The notes under the pieces are model-generated. The model was not told the origin of the DNA. It worked only from the letters and a program-made list of their open reading frames with translations, and searched no databases. This document shows, one piece after another, positions 1 to 8,237 of a stretch of 64,000 nucleotides of DNA. The DNA comes from Ruegeria atlantica (lineage in GTDB: Bacteria > Pseudomonadota > Alphaproteobacteria > Rhodobacterales > Rhodobacteraceae), in NCBI RefSeq assembly GCF_013032505.1, contig NZ_WQCG01000001.1, positions 744,001 to 808,000 of the forward strand, read 5' to 3'. The translations under genes and the position numbers were made by a program. How positions within the stretch are numbered: position 1 is the stretch's first letter; every line of letters begins with the position of its first letter.

Positions 1-275
1 CATTGCCTAAACGATCAATATTTAAGCAACAATAAAACCCGAATTCATCACAAAGACTCTCGGGCCGGGTTGAGTCGCGCTCCGGGCTTAAGTGCCGAAA
101 TATTGTCGCCTGACGGAAAACAGAGATCGAAAAGCTGTTCAATTATCTACGCTTCACGCCCAAAGTTGCCATATCTCGGGCACTTCCGCCCAATTCACGC
201 CACGATTCGCCGTTAGTTTTCAAACGTTAACTTTTCCTTAGCAGCGCCGGATGTCTGCTCAGCGAGGTCGGCTAG

Positions 276-2066
276 ATGAAAATGCGCGTATTTAAGTGCA
301 ACACCAAGAATTATAAGAATGCAGCCGCGGTTGCTCGTCGATTTTCACGCGACGAGGAAGGTGGCGCATTCATTATCTTCGTTGTGGTTGGTTTTTTGCT
401 CATATTTGCGACGGCAGGTATTGGCGTTGATATTATGAACTTTGAACGCGACAGAGCGAGCCTACAGGGTACGCTGGACCGCGCCGTTCTTGCCGCAGCC
501 AACGTGAAACAAAAACTACCTCCTTCGGACGTAGTTAAGTCTTACATTGAGAAGTCCGACGTCCACGGCAAGCTTATCGGCGAACCCGAAGTAGAAGACG
601 ATCCTCGCGCCGGGGCGAGAAAAGTTACCGCGAATGCGGCGGTCGACGTCAAAACGCACTTCATGTGGTTTTTTGGGTATCCGTCGCTAACCGCTTCGGT
701 CACAAGCGTCGCGGAAGAGGCCATTGGAGCGATCGAAATCGCGATGGTTCTGGATATTTCCGGCTCAATGAGCTGGGATTCCGCGACGGAAGACAAAACA
801 AAAATGGAAGCCCTTCAGGACGCCGCCACCCAGTTCGTGACAACGATGTACGAGAAAGAGAACCCGGACAAGATTTCGATCTCGATCATTCCGTACAACA
901 ACCAAGTGAATGCCGGTGAAAATATCCTGAGCAACATGCCGGGCGTAACGACCGAACATGATTATTCACACTGCGTTGACTTTGTTGATAGTGATTTCAA
1001 GGAAAACGCGATTAATCCGAACCAAGTTCTCAATCGAACGGCGCACTTCGATCGCAGAAACTATAATGACGACTATGAAGATGAAAGACACTACGTCTCG
1101 CGTTCGGTCTGCACCACCAGAGCGGGCAGCGAAATTACGGCAATGACGAATATTGTTTCCGACTTGCACGATCAGATCGCAGCAATGTCGCCGGGCGGAA
1201 ACACGTCGATTGATATTGGCGTGAAATGGGCTGCTGCGCTGCTGGATCCTCAATTCCAGCCAGTCATAAACAAACTTTCAAAGCAGAACGTCGATCCTGA
1301 TTCCGTGGATCCGGATACGGGTCTGGACATCTCCACGGGCCTGTCACCCCAGAAAATTGTTCCGGCGGTGTTTGACAACCGTCCGATGAAATACGAGGCG
1401 AACGTTAAAAAGATCATGATCGTCATGACCGATGGCGAAAACACCGAAAACTGGATTCTGAACGAGGCATACCGCGATGGAGCTTCGGATGTTTGGTACA
1501 ACCCCAATTATGAGCAAGAAGTCACAAATTGCTGGTATAACAGGTGGGGTCAACGCCGCTGTGAGACCAACAGGTACACCGGCGAATACAGCGTCCGCAC
1601 CACGGCCCCTGACGTCACGCCACCAGAGTATTACTGGACCAGACAAGAACTGGCAGGTCAGTCCGAGCCCTTTGGCGGCGAAGCGGATGATCAATCAGTG
1701 CGCCTGACCTACCCGCAACTGTGGAACCGCGTCACTTTGGACTGGAATGCAGAATATAACTACGCTTGGCAGTCCAACCACAATCAAACTTGGTATGACA
1801 ACGCATTCACCACAGTTTATCGATCCGAAAAAGACACCCGTCTTTCTGATATCTGCAGCGAGGTCAAGGGTAAGGACATTGATGTTTATGGCATTGCGTT
1901 TGAAGCACCCGCTGTGGGCGTTACCGCAATCGATAATTGTTCAAGCGGCGCAGGGTTCTTTTACGAAGTCAAAAAGAGTGGCGGCCTCGGAGAAAGCGAA
2001 CAAACAATTACGCAAGTGTTTGAATCCATTGCTACCGCAATCAAACGTCTGAGGTTGACGCAATGA
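276..2066 (+). CDS. TadG-like pilus protein with von Willebrand A domain
   Basis: This 596-residue protein has a short basic N-terminus and one hydrophobic segment at about residues 30-50, the layout of TadG-type Tad pilus proteins that keep most of the chain in the periplasm. A vWA domain follows. Its metal-binding MIDAS parts are visible: DISGS near residue 160, GGNTS near residue 310 and MTDGEN near residue 385. TadG proteins are minor components of the Flp/Tad system and are thought to anchor or tune the pilus. The stop overlaps the next start by four bases (ATGA), so the three pseudopilin genes probably form one operon. An in-frame ATG two codons downstream is an alternative start. No Flp pilin or Cpa/Tad secretion gene is in the window, so any pilus role is inferred from family alone. 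Confidence 0.85.
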   Translation: MKMRVFKCNTKNYKNAAAVARRFSRDEEGGAFIIFVVVGFLLIFATAGIGVDIMNFERDRASLQGTLDRAVLAAANVKQKLPPSDVVKSYIEKSDVHGKLIGEPEVEDDPRAGARKVTANAAVDVKTHFMWFFGYPSLTASVTSVAEEAIGAIEIAMVLDISGSMSWDSATEDKTKMEALQDAATQFVTTMYEKENPDKISISIIPYNNQVNAGENILSNMPGVTTEHDYSHCVDFVDSDFKENAINPNQVLNRTAHFDRRNYNDDYEDERHYVSRSVCTTRAGSEITAMTNIVSDLHDQIAAMSPGGNTSIDIGVKWAAALLDPQFQPVINKLSKQNVDPDSVDPDTGLDISTGLSPQKIVPAVFDNRPMKYEANVKKIMIVMTDGENTENWILNEAYRDGASDVWYNPNYEQEVTNCWYNRWGQRRCETNRYTGEYSVRTTAPDVTPPEYYWTRQELAGQSEPFGGEADDQSVRLTYPQLWNRVTLDWNAEYNYAWQSNHNQTWYDNAFTTVYRSEKDTRLSDICSEVKGKDIDVYGIAFEAPAVGVTAIDNCSSGAGFFYEVKKSGGLGESEQTITQVFESIATAIKRLRLTQ

Positions 2067-2596
2067 CCCTCAGTCTTCTGAAAAAAGCGGCCGGGTTCAA
2101 ACGATCAGAGCGCGGTTCCGTAACGGTTGAATTCGCCTTGTGGTTCCCTCTCTACATGTTTTTCATTCTGGGCGTCATCGATTATTCGATGGTCTCGATT
2201 CAGAAAGCGATGCTGGATCGATCGATGGATCTGGTCGTGCGCGACATTCGCCTTGGGATCAATTTGCCAGACACCGAGCATGATACGATCAAAGATGCTA
2301 TCTGCGAACATATGGTGGTAATGCCAGCATGCTCTAACAACCTGCAATTGGAGATGATCGTTCAGGATCCGTATAGCGGTGTAAGTCTGCCCGCTGCTCC
2401 GGACTGCGTCGACCGAGCCGAAGAGGCCAAGCCAGTCCGCGAGTTCTCTAACGGAGGATCAAACGCGCTGATGATCATGCGCGCCTGTATAAAATTTGAC
2501 CCAATTATCCCCACGACCGCAATGGGTCGGGCTGTGTCTGGTGATGATGGTCTGGTCACACTTACGGCGACGACCACTTTTGTTCAGGAGCCTTAA
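2063..2596 (+). CDS. TadE-like pseudopilin
   Basis: A 177-residue protein of the TadE family. A short basic leader ending in RGSVTVEFAL leads into a hydrophobic stretch at about residues 24-44. The G-x-x-x-VE pattern is the prepilin-like motif cut by Tad prepilin peptidase, with the conserved glutamate five residues after the glycine. The rest is a small exported domain containing several cysteines. It starts inside the stop of the TadG-like gene (ATGA), which points to coupled translation. Its likely role is a minor pseudopilin in a Tad-type surface fibre. Family assignment is firm; function in this strain is inferred. Confidence 0.82.
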   Translation: MTLSLLKKAAGFKRSERGSVTVEFALWFPLYMFFILGVIDYSMVSIQKAMLDRSMDLVVRDIRLGINLPDTEHDTIKDAICEHMVVMPACSNNLQLEMIVQDPYSGVSLPAAPDCVDRAEEAKPVREFSNGGSNALMIMRACIKFDPIIPTTAMGRAVSGDDGLVTLTATTTFVQEP

Positions 2597-2597
2597 T

Positions 2598-3197
2598 ATG
2601 ACGCGCCCCATTTCACGCATCCGTCACTTGATTGGCAATTTTTCTGGCGAGGAAAATGGCAACCTGTCCTTGGAGTCCGCTCTGATAATCCCAATGCTCG
2701 TATGGAGCGTCACACTTACGTATACGTATTTTGATGGTTTTGTCGAAAGCACGGCAAACCTGAAAGCTGCGTACACCGTCAGCGACTTGATTTCACGTGA
2801 GAGTGAGAATGAAATTACCGATACTTACGCGGAGTCCATGTATTCGATTTACAATCGTATGGTAAGAGACAATTCGACCCTAAAAATGCGTTTGAGCGTT
2901 ATTCAGTACTTTGCCGAGGATGTAGATGCTGGCACGGAAGAGCGCTATAATGTGGAGTGGTCGACAGCTTGTGGGTTTGATGGCACCTGGACCAATGACA
3001 ACCTTGATCCGCTAATTGAAAAGCTTCCGGCAATGGCCAATGCTGACTCCATGATCATTGTGGAAACGACAAAACCCTATGTGCCAATTTTGGACACCGA
3101 TTGGCTGGACAGAGATCATACTTTCGAAAATTTCATTTTCACGCGCCCGCGTTTTGTTCCAATCGTCAAAGGGGACGTTTCTGCTCAGTTTTGTTAG
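2598..3197 (+). CDS. TadE/G-like pseudopilin, third gene of the set
   Basis: This 199-residue protein begins MTRPISR one base after the stop of the previous gene. A longer in-frame reading from 2496 is rejected because it would overlap that gene by about 100 bases. The sequence ENGNLSLESALIIPM followed by a hydrophobic segment is the TadE-like leader with a conserved glutamate. The rest is predicted periplasmic with few recognisable motifs. Its position makes it the third minor pseudopilin of the operon. Its last 32 bases overlap the 3' end of the convergent gene at 3166-3660, so the two transcripts share antisense ends. Confidence 0.75.
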   Translation: MTRPISRIRHLIGNFSGEENGNLSLESALIIPMLVWSVTLTYTYFDGFVESTANLKAAYTVSDLISRESENEITDTYAESMYSIYNRMVRDNSTLKMRLSVIQYFAEDVDAGTEERYNVEWSTACGFDGTWTNDNLDPLIEKLPAMANADSMIIVETTKPYVPILDTDWLDRDHTFENFIFTRPRFVPIVKGDVSAQFC

Positions 3198-3660
3198 CAG
3201 GATGCAGCAGTGGGTGTAGCATCTGGAGCATGAATTTGGTTTCGGCGGCTGTGGTCAGGCCGCCTATGCCAATCCGGCGACCCAAGCGCCACCACAATCC
3301 CGGCGCCCAGCTCTTTTCTGCGCTTTCTTTTGTTTTCAACAAACATCCATTTGACGGCTTGAACGCAAAAACCCCCTGATCGACACCTTCAATATCCTCA
3401 ACACGTGCAATCACCTGCCCTGACCCGGTCCGGATTTCAGTTTCCGTCAATTCGATCCAATCGCTGGTTGCAAGCCACATGCGATAGGCCAGCCAGAACG
3501 CCGACACACCAACAACCAGCAAAAAAATCAGCCAGACCGGTTCCGGTGGAGTTGTCAAAGCAACATAGATGACCAGCACCCCAACGGTCGACAGCATCCC
3601 CACTCCGATCCAACGTCTGGATGATGATGGCCGGACCGTGGCCAGAATTTCCTGTTGCAT
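3166..3660 (-). CDS. small membrane protein of unknown function, PH-like
   Basis: A 164-residue protein with two closely spaced hydrophobic segments (about residues 20-37 and 43-62), followed by a soluble part that begins DWIELTETEIRTGSG. That arrangement, two transmembrane helices and then a beta-rich domain, resembles bacterial PH-domain membrane proteins of the YdbT/DUF304 sort, but I cannot name a family with confidence. A GGGGA ribosome-binding site lies six bases before the ATG. It converges on and overlaps the upstream pseudopilin gene by 32 bases and diverges from the pirin gene. Confidence 0.6.
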   Translation of the reverse strand: MQQEILATVRPSSSRRWIGVGMLSTVGVLVIYVALTTPPEPVWLIFLLVVGVSAFWLAYRMWLATSDWIELTETEIRTGSGQVIARVEDIEGVDQGVFAFKPSNGCLLKTKESAEKSWAPGLWWRLGRRIGIGGLTTAAETKFMLQMLHPLLHPANKTEQKRPL

Positions 3661-3818
3661 TGATGTCCCCTGCTCTGCTTCGATCGGGTTTAGCCGCTTT
3701 GCCCGACGAAAAACAGAGGGCAGCGGAATGCTAAATTACGCACAGCATCCGTGTTTGCACGCAAATTGACGCATATCACCGACAACATACATGATCGTCT
3801 CAACTTCAGGAGGCCATC

Positions 3819-4730
3819 ATGTCCCTTAGACCAACATTGGAAACCCGCAAAGCCATGCCAACCATGGAAGGCGCAGGCGTCAAATTGCACCGGGCGTTTG
3901 GCTTTCAGGACCCGTCCGAGCTTGACCCGTTCTTGTTGTTCGACGATTTCCGCAATGAGCGCCCCGAGGATTACCAGCCAGGCTTCCCCTGGCATCCGCA
4001 TCGCGGTATCGAGACCATCACCTATGTCCTATCCGGATCGGTCGAGCATGCGGATTCGCTGGGCAACACCGGCACTTTGGGCGCAGGCGATGTTCAGTGG
4101 ATGACCGCAGGGTCCGGGATACTCCATCAGGAAATGCCTAAGGGAAATGGTGCAGGCCAAATGCACGGTTTTCAACTGTGGGGTAACCTGCCCTCGGATC
4201 AAAAGATGACCGCGCCCCGCTATCAGGATGTCCAAAGCAAGGAGATACCCGAGATCACTGATGATGACGGCACCACCGTACGCGTCATAGTCGGAGAGTT
4301 CTGGGGTAAGACAGGTCCTGTGGACGGCATTGCTGCCGATCCGCAATATCTGGACGTGCAGATTCCGGCTGGTGTGGAAAAGACCTTTCGCATCGACACC
4401 TACCGCCGGGCGTTTGCCTATATCTTCCAGGGGCAGGCAGCCTTTGCAGACGCTTCGCAACCTACCGGCATACTTCTGGAAAAAGAGGTTGCAGGACAAG
4501 AGGTCAACATCCGCGACCTGTCCGGTGATCGCACTCTGGTTCGGTTCGGAACCGGTGATGAGGTCACAGTCCAGGCCGGTCCAGAAGGTGTTCGGTTTCT
4601 GTTAATCTCGGGCGCGCCGATAGATGAGCCTGTTGCTTGGCACGGACCAATTGTAATGAACACGCAGGCCGAACTGGAACAAGCGTTTAAAGAATTGCGC
4701 AACGGCACATTCATTCGCGCAGCGCACTGA
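3819..4730 (+). CDS. pirin family protein
   Basis: A 303-residue bicupin of the pirin family, close to the usual length. The four metal ligands of the N-terminal cupin are all present: H59 and H61 in HPHRGIET, and H103 and E105 in GILHQEMP. A perfect AGGAGG lies at 3808-3813, five bases before the ATG. Pirins bind iron; some members act as quercetin 2,3-dioxygenases and others as redox-responsive regulators, so the substrate or partner cannot be read from sequence. It converges on the TetR gene downstream, with 14 bases between the stop codons. Confidence 0.9.
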   Translation: MSLRPTLETRKAMPTMEGAGVKLHRAFGFQDPSELDPFLLFDDFRNERPEDYQPGFPWHPHRGIETITYVLSGSVEHADSLGNTGTLGAGDVQWMTAGSGILHQEMPKGNGAGQMHGFQLWGNLPSDQKMTAPRYQDVQSKEIPEITDDDGTTVRVIVGEFWGKTGPVDGIAADPQYLDVQIPAGVEKTFRIDTYRRAFAYIFQGQAAFADASQPTGILLEKEVAGQEVNIRDLSGDRTLVRFGTGDEVTVQAGPEGVRFLLISGAPIDEPVAWHGPIVMNTQAELEQAFKELRNGTFIRAAH

Positions 4731-4770
4731 AAAAGAAATGCTGGTCAGGCAGTTACGGCGCGCCTGACCA
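4731..4770 (-). terminator. likely intrinsic terminator of the TetR gene
   Basis: A perfect 9-bp inverted repeat, TGGTCAGGC at 4742-4750 and GCCTGACCA at 4762-4770, has an 11-base loop and overlaps the last codons of the TetR gene. On the minus strand the stem is followed by CATTTCTTTTT, a fair U-tract. On the plus strand there is no U-tract, so it should mainly stop leftward transcription. Confidence 0.5.
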
Positions 4771-5332
4771 TATCCCAATAGACCTGCTCGACCTCATCCA
4801 GCGACAATCGACCGCCAGCGCGATACCATGTCATAACACCGTTCAGCATGGCGATCACGGCCAGGGTCGCGATCTTGGTATCGGCAACCGAGAACAGCCC
4901 AGCCTGCTGACCGTCCCGCAAGATAGCTTCAAGCGAATCCTCATAGGCCCTGCGCAGACCCTCGATCTCAGAGAAGTTTTCTGGCGACAGGTTTCGCAGT
5001 TCCATATATGCGATGAAGACCTCGTCCGGTCTCTCCATATGAAACCGTATGTGAAATCCCACAAAGCGGCGCAGCGCAGCCTCTGCATCGGCCTGCTTTT
5101 CAAGCTCATCGTATGCGGCCAACAGATCCTGCATATGGTCATGCATCAGGCGATAAAGCAGGCTTTGTTTGTCTGGCGTATAGTTATACAGAGCACCCGC
5201 TTGCACGCCCACCTCCTTCGCGATCTGGCGCATGGACACGGCGGCATAGCCATGCCGGGCGAATAGTCCCAGCGCAGCCTCACGAATGCGCGGGCCGGTG
5301 ATATCTGAATGGGAACCTTGGGTACGTGCCAT
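4745..5332 (-). CDS. TetR/AcrR family transcriptional repressor
   Basis: A 195-residue regulator with a TetR DNA-binding domain in the first 60 residues, including the helix-turn-helix VSMRQIAKEVGVQAGALYNY. The C-terminal half is a helical ligand-binding and dimer domain with an HIRFHMERPDEVF motif, like TetR proteins linked to acyl-CoA or lipid ligands, though the ligand is not known here. A perfect palindrome lies 10 bases before its start (5343-5364) and probably mediates autoregulation. The same site lies 67 bases upstream of the divergent lipoprotein gene, so that gene may be co-regulated. Confidence 0.88.
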   Translation of the reverse strand: MARTQGSHSDITGPRIREAALGLFARHGYAAVSMRQIAKEVGVQAGALYNYTPDKQSLLYRLMHDHMQDLLAAYDELEKQADAEAALRRFVGFHIRFHMERPDEVFIAYMELRNLSPENFSEIEGLRRAYEDSLEAILRDGQQAGLFSVADTKIATLAVIAMLNGVMTWYRAGGRLSLDEVEQVYWDMVRRAVTA

Positions 5333-5342
5333 GTGCTCACCG

Positions 5343-5364
5343 TATATGAACGTATGTTCATATA
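5343..5364. promoter_or_regulatory. TetR operator palindrome
   Basis: Two perfect 9-base arms, TATATGAAC (5343-5351) and GTTCATATA (5356-5364), are separated by GTAT. The site sits between the divergent TetR gene and the small lipoprotein gene. Size, symmetry and position fit a TetR-family operator. Binding by the neighbouring repressor is inferred. Confidence 0.75.
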
Positions 5365-5431
5365 GAACCCCGCTTGAACGACGGCAGTAAAAGGTGCATC
5401 ACAGTCTAAGTCGTTATTGAAAGGGTTCGTT

Positions 5432-5680
5432 ATGAAGCCTCTGCCATTGTTGGTCCTGCTTCTGACTTGCGCAGCCTGCACGGACTTTCCGGAATTGGAA
5501 GGACGCGAGCAGCCAAATGTGCGCTCAGCGAAATATCCTAAACTGATCCCGATTCAGGACATTCTGGGCCCACCAATAGATCCCGTCAGCGAGGCCGCCG
5601 AGGTTGAAGAAGATCTGACCGCGCGCAGCGAGGCACTGGCCAAAAAGGCCGAAGCACTACAGAACGCACAGATCAACTGA
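5432..5680 (+). CDS. small lipoprotein-like exported protein
   Basis: An 82-residue protein. The start MKPLPLLVLLL is chosen over an in-frame ATG five codons upstream because it gives a standard signal peptide and has GAAAGGG seven bases before it. The hydrophobic core ends in LTCAAC; the cysteine at 16 is the best lipid-attachment candidate, although the lipobox is not ideal (cysteine at -3). The mature part is short, acidic and helical near the end, with alternating Ala, Glu and Lys. It diverges from the TetR gene and shares its operator region. Function unknown. Confidence 0.6.
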   Translation: MKPLPLLVLLLTCAACTDFPELEGREQPNVRSAKYPKLIPIQDILGPPIDPVSEAAEVEEDLTARSEALAKKAEALQNAQIN

Positions 5681-5807
5681 CCTTTCACATTTCAAACGCT
5701 TGTTACCGCTGTCTCGGATTGCGCCCCGACGCTGAACCCGTTAAGGCACCAATGAACGGGCAAACAGCCCGAAACCAAGGACATTCGAGCGGAAAGGAAC
5801 CCACGGG

Positions 5808-7094
5808 ATGACACAGGCGCTGCGGCTGGGAATTGCGGGCTTGGGAACGGTTGGCGTGGGTGTCGTGCGGATCGTGCGCCGCCATGCGGACCTGCTGCAG
5901 GCGCGTACAGGTCGCGCCATCGAAATCACCGCTGTTTCCGCACGGGATGCCAACAAAGACCGTGGCGTGAACCTTTCAGAATATGCTTGGGAGACGGATC
6001 CGGTCGCACTGGCGCAACGTGACGATGTGGATGTCTTTGTTGAACTGATGGGCGGCGAAAACGGCGCTGCCAAAGCGTCGGTCGAGGCCGCGCTGGCCGC
6101 TGGCAAGGATGTGGTGACTGCGAACAAGGCACTGCTCGCCATTCACGGTCAGGAACTGGCTGAGCAAGCCGAGGCCGCAGGCCGTGTCATCCGTTTCGAA
6201 GCGGCCGTTGCGGGCGGTATCCCCGTGATCAAATCTCTGACTGAAGGTCTGGCTGGGAACGAGATCACCCGCGTCATGGGCGTGATGAACGGCACCTGCA
6301 ACTATATCCTGACGCGGATGCAATCGCAGGAGTTGGGCTATAACGCACTATTCGAAGAATGCGCGGAACTGGGCTATCTCGAAGCCGATCCGAACCTGGA
6401 CGTTGGCGGTATCGACGCGGCACACAAGTTGGCGCTATTGTCTTCGATCGCCTTTGGCACCAAACCGAATTTTGATGGCATCCAGATCGAAGGTATCCAG
6501 CATATCAGTCTGGACGATATTCATCAGGCAGCCGACATGGGCTATCGTATCAAGCTGCTGGGCGTCGCTCAGCGCTCGGCGCGCGGTCTGGAACAGCGGA
6601 TGCAGCCCTGCCTTGTCCCCAGCGGCTCGCCTCTGGGTCAGCTAGAAGGTGGCACCAATATGGTGGTTATCGAAGGCGACGCCGTCGAACAGGTTGTTCT
6701 GCGCGGCCCTGGCGCAGGTGAAGGTCCGACGGCCAGCGCAGTGATGGGCGACGTCTGCGATCTGGCGCGGGGGCTGCAAATCCCAACCTTTGGCCGTCCC
6801 GCCACGACACTGGAAGAGGCAAAACCTGCCATAACCGGCCTGCCCGCCCCATACTACCTGCGCCTTGCACTGTTCGACAAACCGGGTGCTCTGGCGAAAG
6901 TGGCGGCTATCCTGGGTGATGCAGGTGTCTCAATCGATCGAATGCGCCAGTACGGGCACACCGAAGCCACCGCGCCGGTTCTGATTGTTACGCACAAGGC
7001 CACACGTGCCACGCTGGATGTCGCTTTGGAAGGCCTCCGGACGACCGATGTCGTGTCGGGTGAGCCCGTTGCACTGCGGATTGAAGAGGTTTGA
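5808..7094 (+). CDS. hom: homoserine dehydrogenase
   Basis: A 428-residue enzyme that reduces aspartate 4-semialdehyde to homoserine with NAD(P)H in the threonine and methionine pathway. The Rossmann motif GLGTVG is at residues 11-16. The conserved TANKALL and AAVAGGIP segments and the MNGTCNYIL region of the catalytic domain are present. A C-terminal ACT domain (about residues 350-428, starting YLRLALFDKPG) is the usual site of threonine feedback control. GGAAAGGA lies upstream of the ATG. It is followed by glpX after 70 bases and then by recJ, an order that I recall as common in Rhodobacterales. Confidence 0.97.
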   Translation: MTQALRLGIAGLGTVGVGVVRIVRRHADLLQARTGRAIEITAVSARDANKDRGVNLSEYAWETDPVALAQRDDVDVFVELMGGENGAAKASVEAALAAGKDVVTANKALLAIHGQELAEQAEAAGRVIRFEAAVAGGIPVIKSLTEGLAGNEITRVMGVMNGTCNYILTRMQSQELGYNALFEECAELGYLEADPNLDVGGIDAAHKLALLSSIAFGTKPNFDGIQIEGIQHISLDDIHQAADMGYRIKLLGVAQRSARGLEQRMQPCLVPSGSPLGQLEGGTNMVVIEGDAVEQVVLRGPGAGEGPTASAVMGDVCDLARGLQIPTFGRPATTLEEAKPAITGLPAPYYLRLALFDKPGALAKVAAILGDAGVSIDRMRQYGHTEATAPVLIVTHKATRATLDVALEGLRTTDVVSGEPVALRIEEV

Positions 7095-7164
7095 CCCTTG
7101 CGGCCTGCACAAAACGCAGGCTATGCCCGATGAAACGCCTTTATTGACCTGAGGATACGAAAAA

Positions 7165-8148
7165 ATGAGCGCTGCCAAAATCGATTTCAACGACCGCCTG
7201 TTGTCTCTGGGCCTTGCGCGGGTCGCAGAACAGGCCGCTCTGGCCTCGGCCTCGCTGGTCGGACGCGGTGACGAAAAGGCTGCGGATCAGGCGGCTGTGA
7301 ACGCGATGCGAGAACAACTGAACCTTCTGGACATCGCAGGAGTCGTTGTAATCGGCGAAGGTGAACGCGACGAGGCACCGATGTTGTACATCGGCGAAGA
7401 AGTGGGCACCGGAAACGGCCCCGGCGTGGACATCGCGCTGGACCCGCTTGAGGGCACCACACTGACCGCCAAGGACATGCCGAACGCGTTGACCGTGATC
7501 GCGATGGGCCCGCGCGGCTCGATGCTGCACGCGCCAGACGTCTACATGGACAAGCTGGCCATCGGTCCGGGCTTTCCCGAGGGCGTAGTGAACCTGGACA
7601 TGAGCCCACGCGAACGCGTTGAGGCGCTGGCCAAAGCCAAAGGCTGTGAACCGGCCGACATCACCGTCTGCATTCTGGAACGCCCCCGCCACGATGCAAT
7701 GATCGCCGAAGTGCGCGAAACCGGTGCCTCGATCCGCCTGATCACGGACGGTGACGTGGCCGGCGTCATGCACTGTGCCGAAAGCGAAGAGACCGGCATC
7801 GATATGTACATGGGTCAAGGTGGAGCGCCCGAGGGCGTTCTGGCCGCCGCTGCACTGAAATGCATGGGTGGTCAGATCTTTGGCCGACTGCTGTTCCGCA
7901 ACGATGACGAACGCGGCCGCGCTGCCAAGGCGGGCATCACCGATCTAGACCGCGTTTACGCGCGCGATGAGATGGTGACTGCCGACGTGATCTTTGCCGC
8001 GACAGGCGTGACTGGTGGCTCGCTGTTGCCGCGCATCAAACGCCAACCAGGCTGGGTCGAAACCACAACCTTGCTGATGCGGTCGAAGACTGGTTCGGTG
8101 CGCCGTATGTCCTACCGCACACCGACCTGGCCGCATGACAACGCCTGA
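7165..8148 (+). CDS. glpX: class II fructose-1,6-bisphosphatase
   Basis: A 327-residue enzyme that hydrolyses fructose 1,6-bisphosphate to fructose 6-phosphate in gluconeogenesis. GlpX signatures are clear: GEGERDEAPM, the metal-binding DPLEGTT, and the later ITDGDVAG segment. Length matches the family. It lies between hom and recJ, probably in the same transcription unit as hom. A GC-rich hairpin follows the gene, but without a good U-tract. Some GlpX proteins also hydrolyse sedoheptulose 1,7-bisphosphate; this cannot be judged here. Confidence 0.96.
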   Translation: MSAAKIDFNDRLLSLGLARVAEQAALASASLVGRGDEKAADQAAVNAMREQLNLLDIAGVVVIGEGERDEAPMLYIGEEVGTGNGPGVDIALDPLEGTTLTAKDMPNALTVIAMGPRGSMLHAPDVYMDKLAIGPGFPEGVVNLDMSPRERVEALAKAKGCEPADITVCILERPRHDAMIAEVRETGASIRLITDGDVAGVMHCAESEETGIDMYMGQGGAPEGVLAAAALKCMGGQIFGRLLFRNDDERGRAAKAGITDLDRVYARDEMVTADVIFAATGVTGGSLLPRIKRQPGWVETTTLLMRSKTGSVRRMSYRTPTWPHDNA

Positions 8149-8193
8149 TGGCTTGAACCTTTGCCCATGGCAGAGGTATCGATAGATAGAATG

Positions 8194-8219
8194 AGGCCGG
8201 GTCCGAGAGGGTCCGGCCT
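8194..8219 (+). terminator. weak hairpin between glpX and recJ
   Basis: AGGCCGG (8194-8200) pairs with CCGGCCT (8213-8219) over a 12-base loop. Only two T residues follow, so this may pause RNA polymerase or protect the glpX mRNA end rather than terminate. recJ begins 18 bases later, leaving little room for a separate promoter. Confidence 0.3.
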
Positions 8220-8237
8220 TAGCATATGAGGGCAGGC

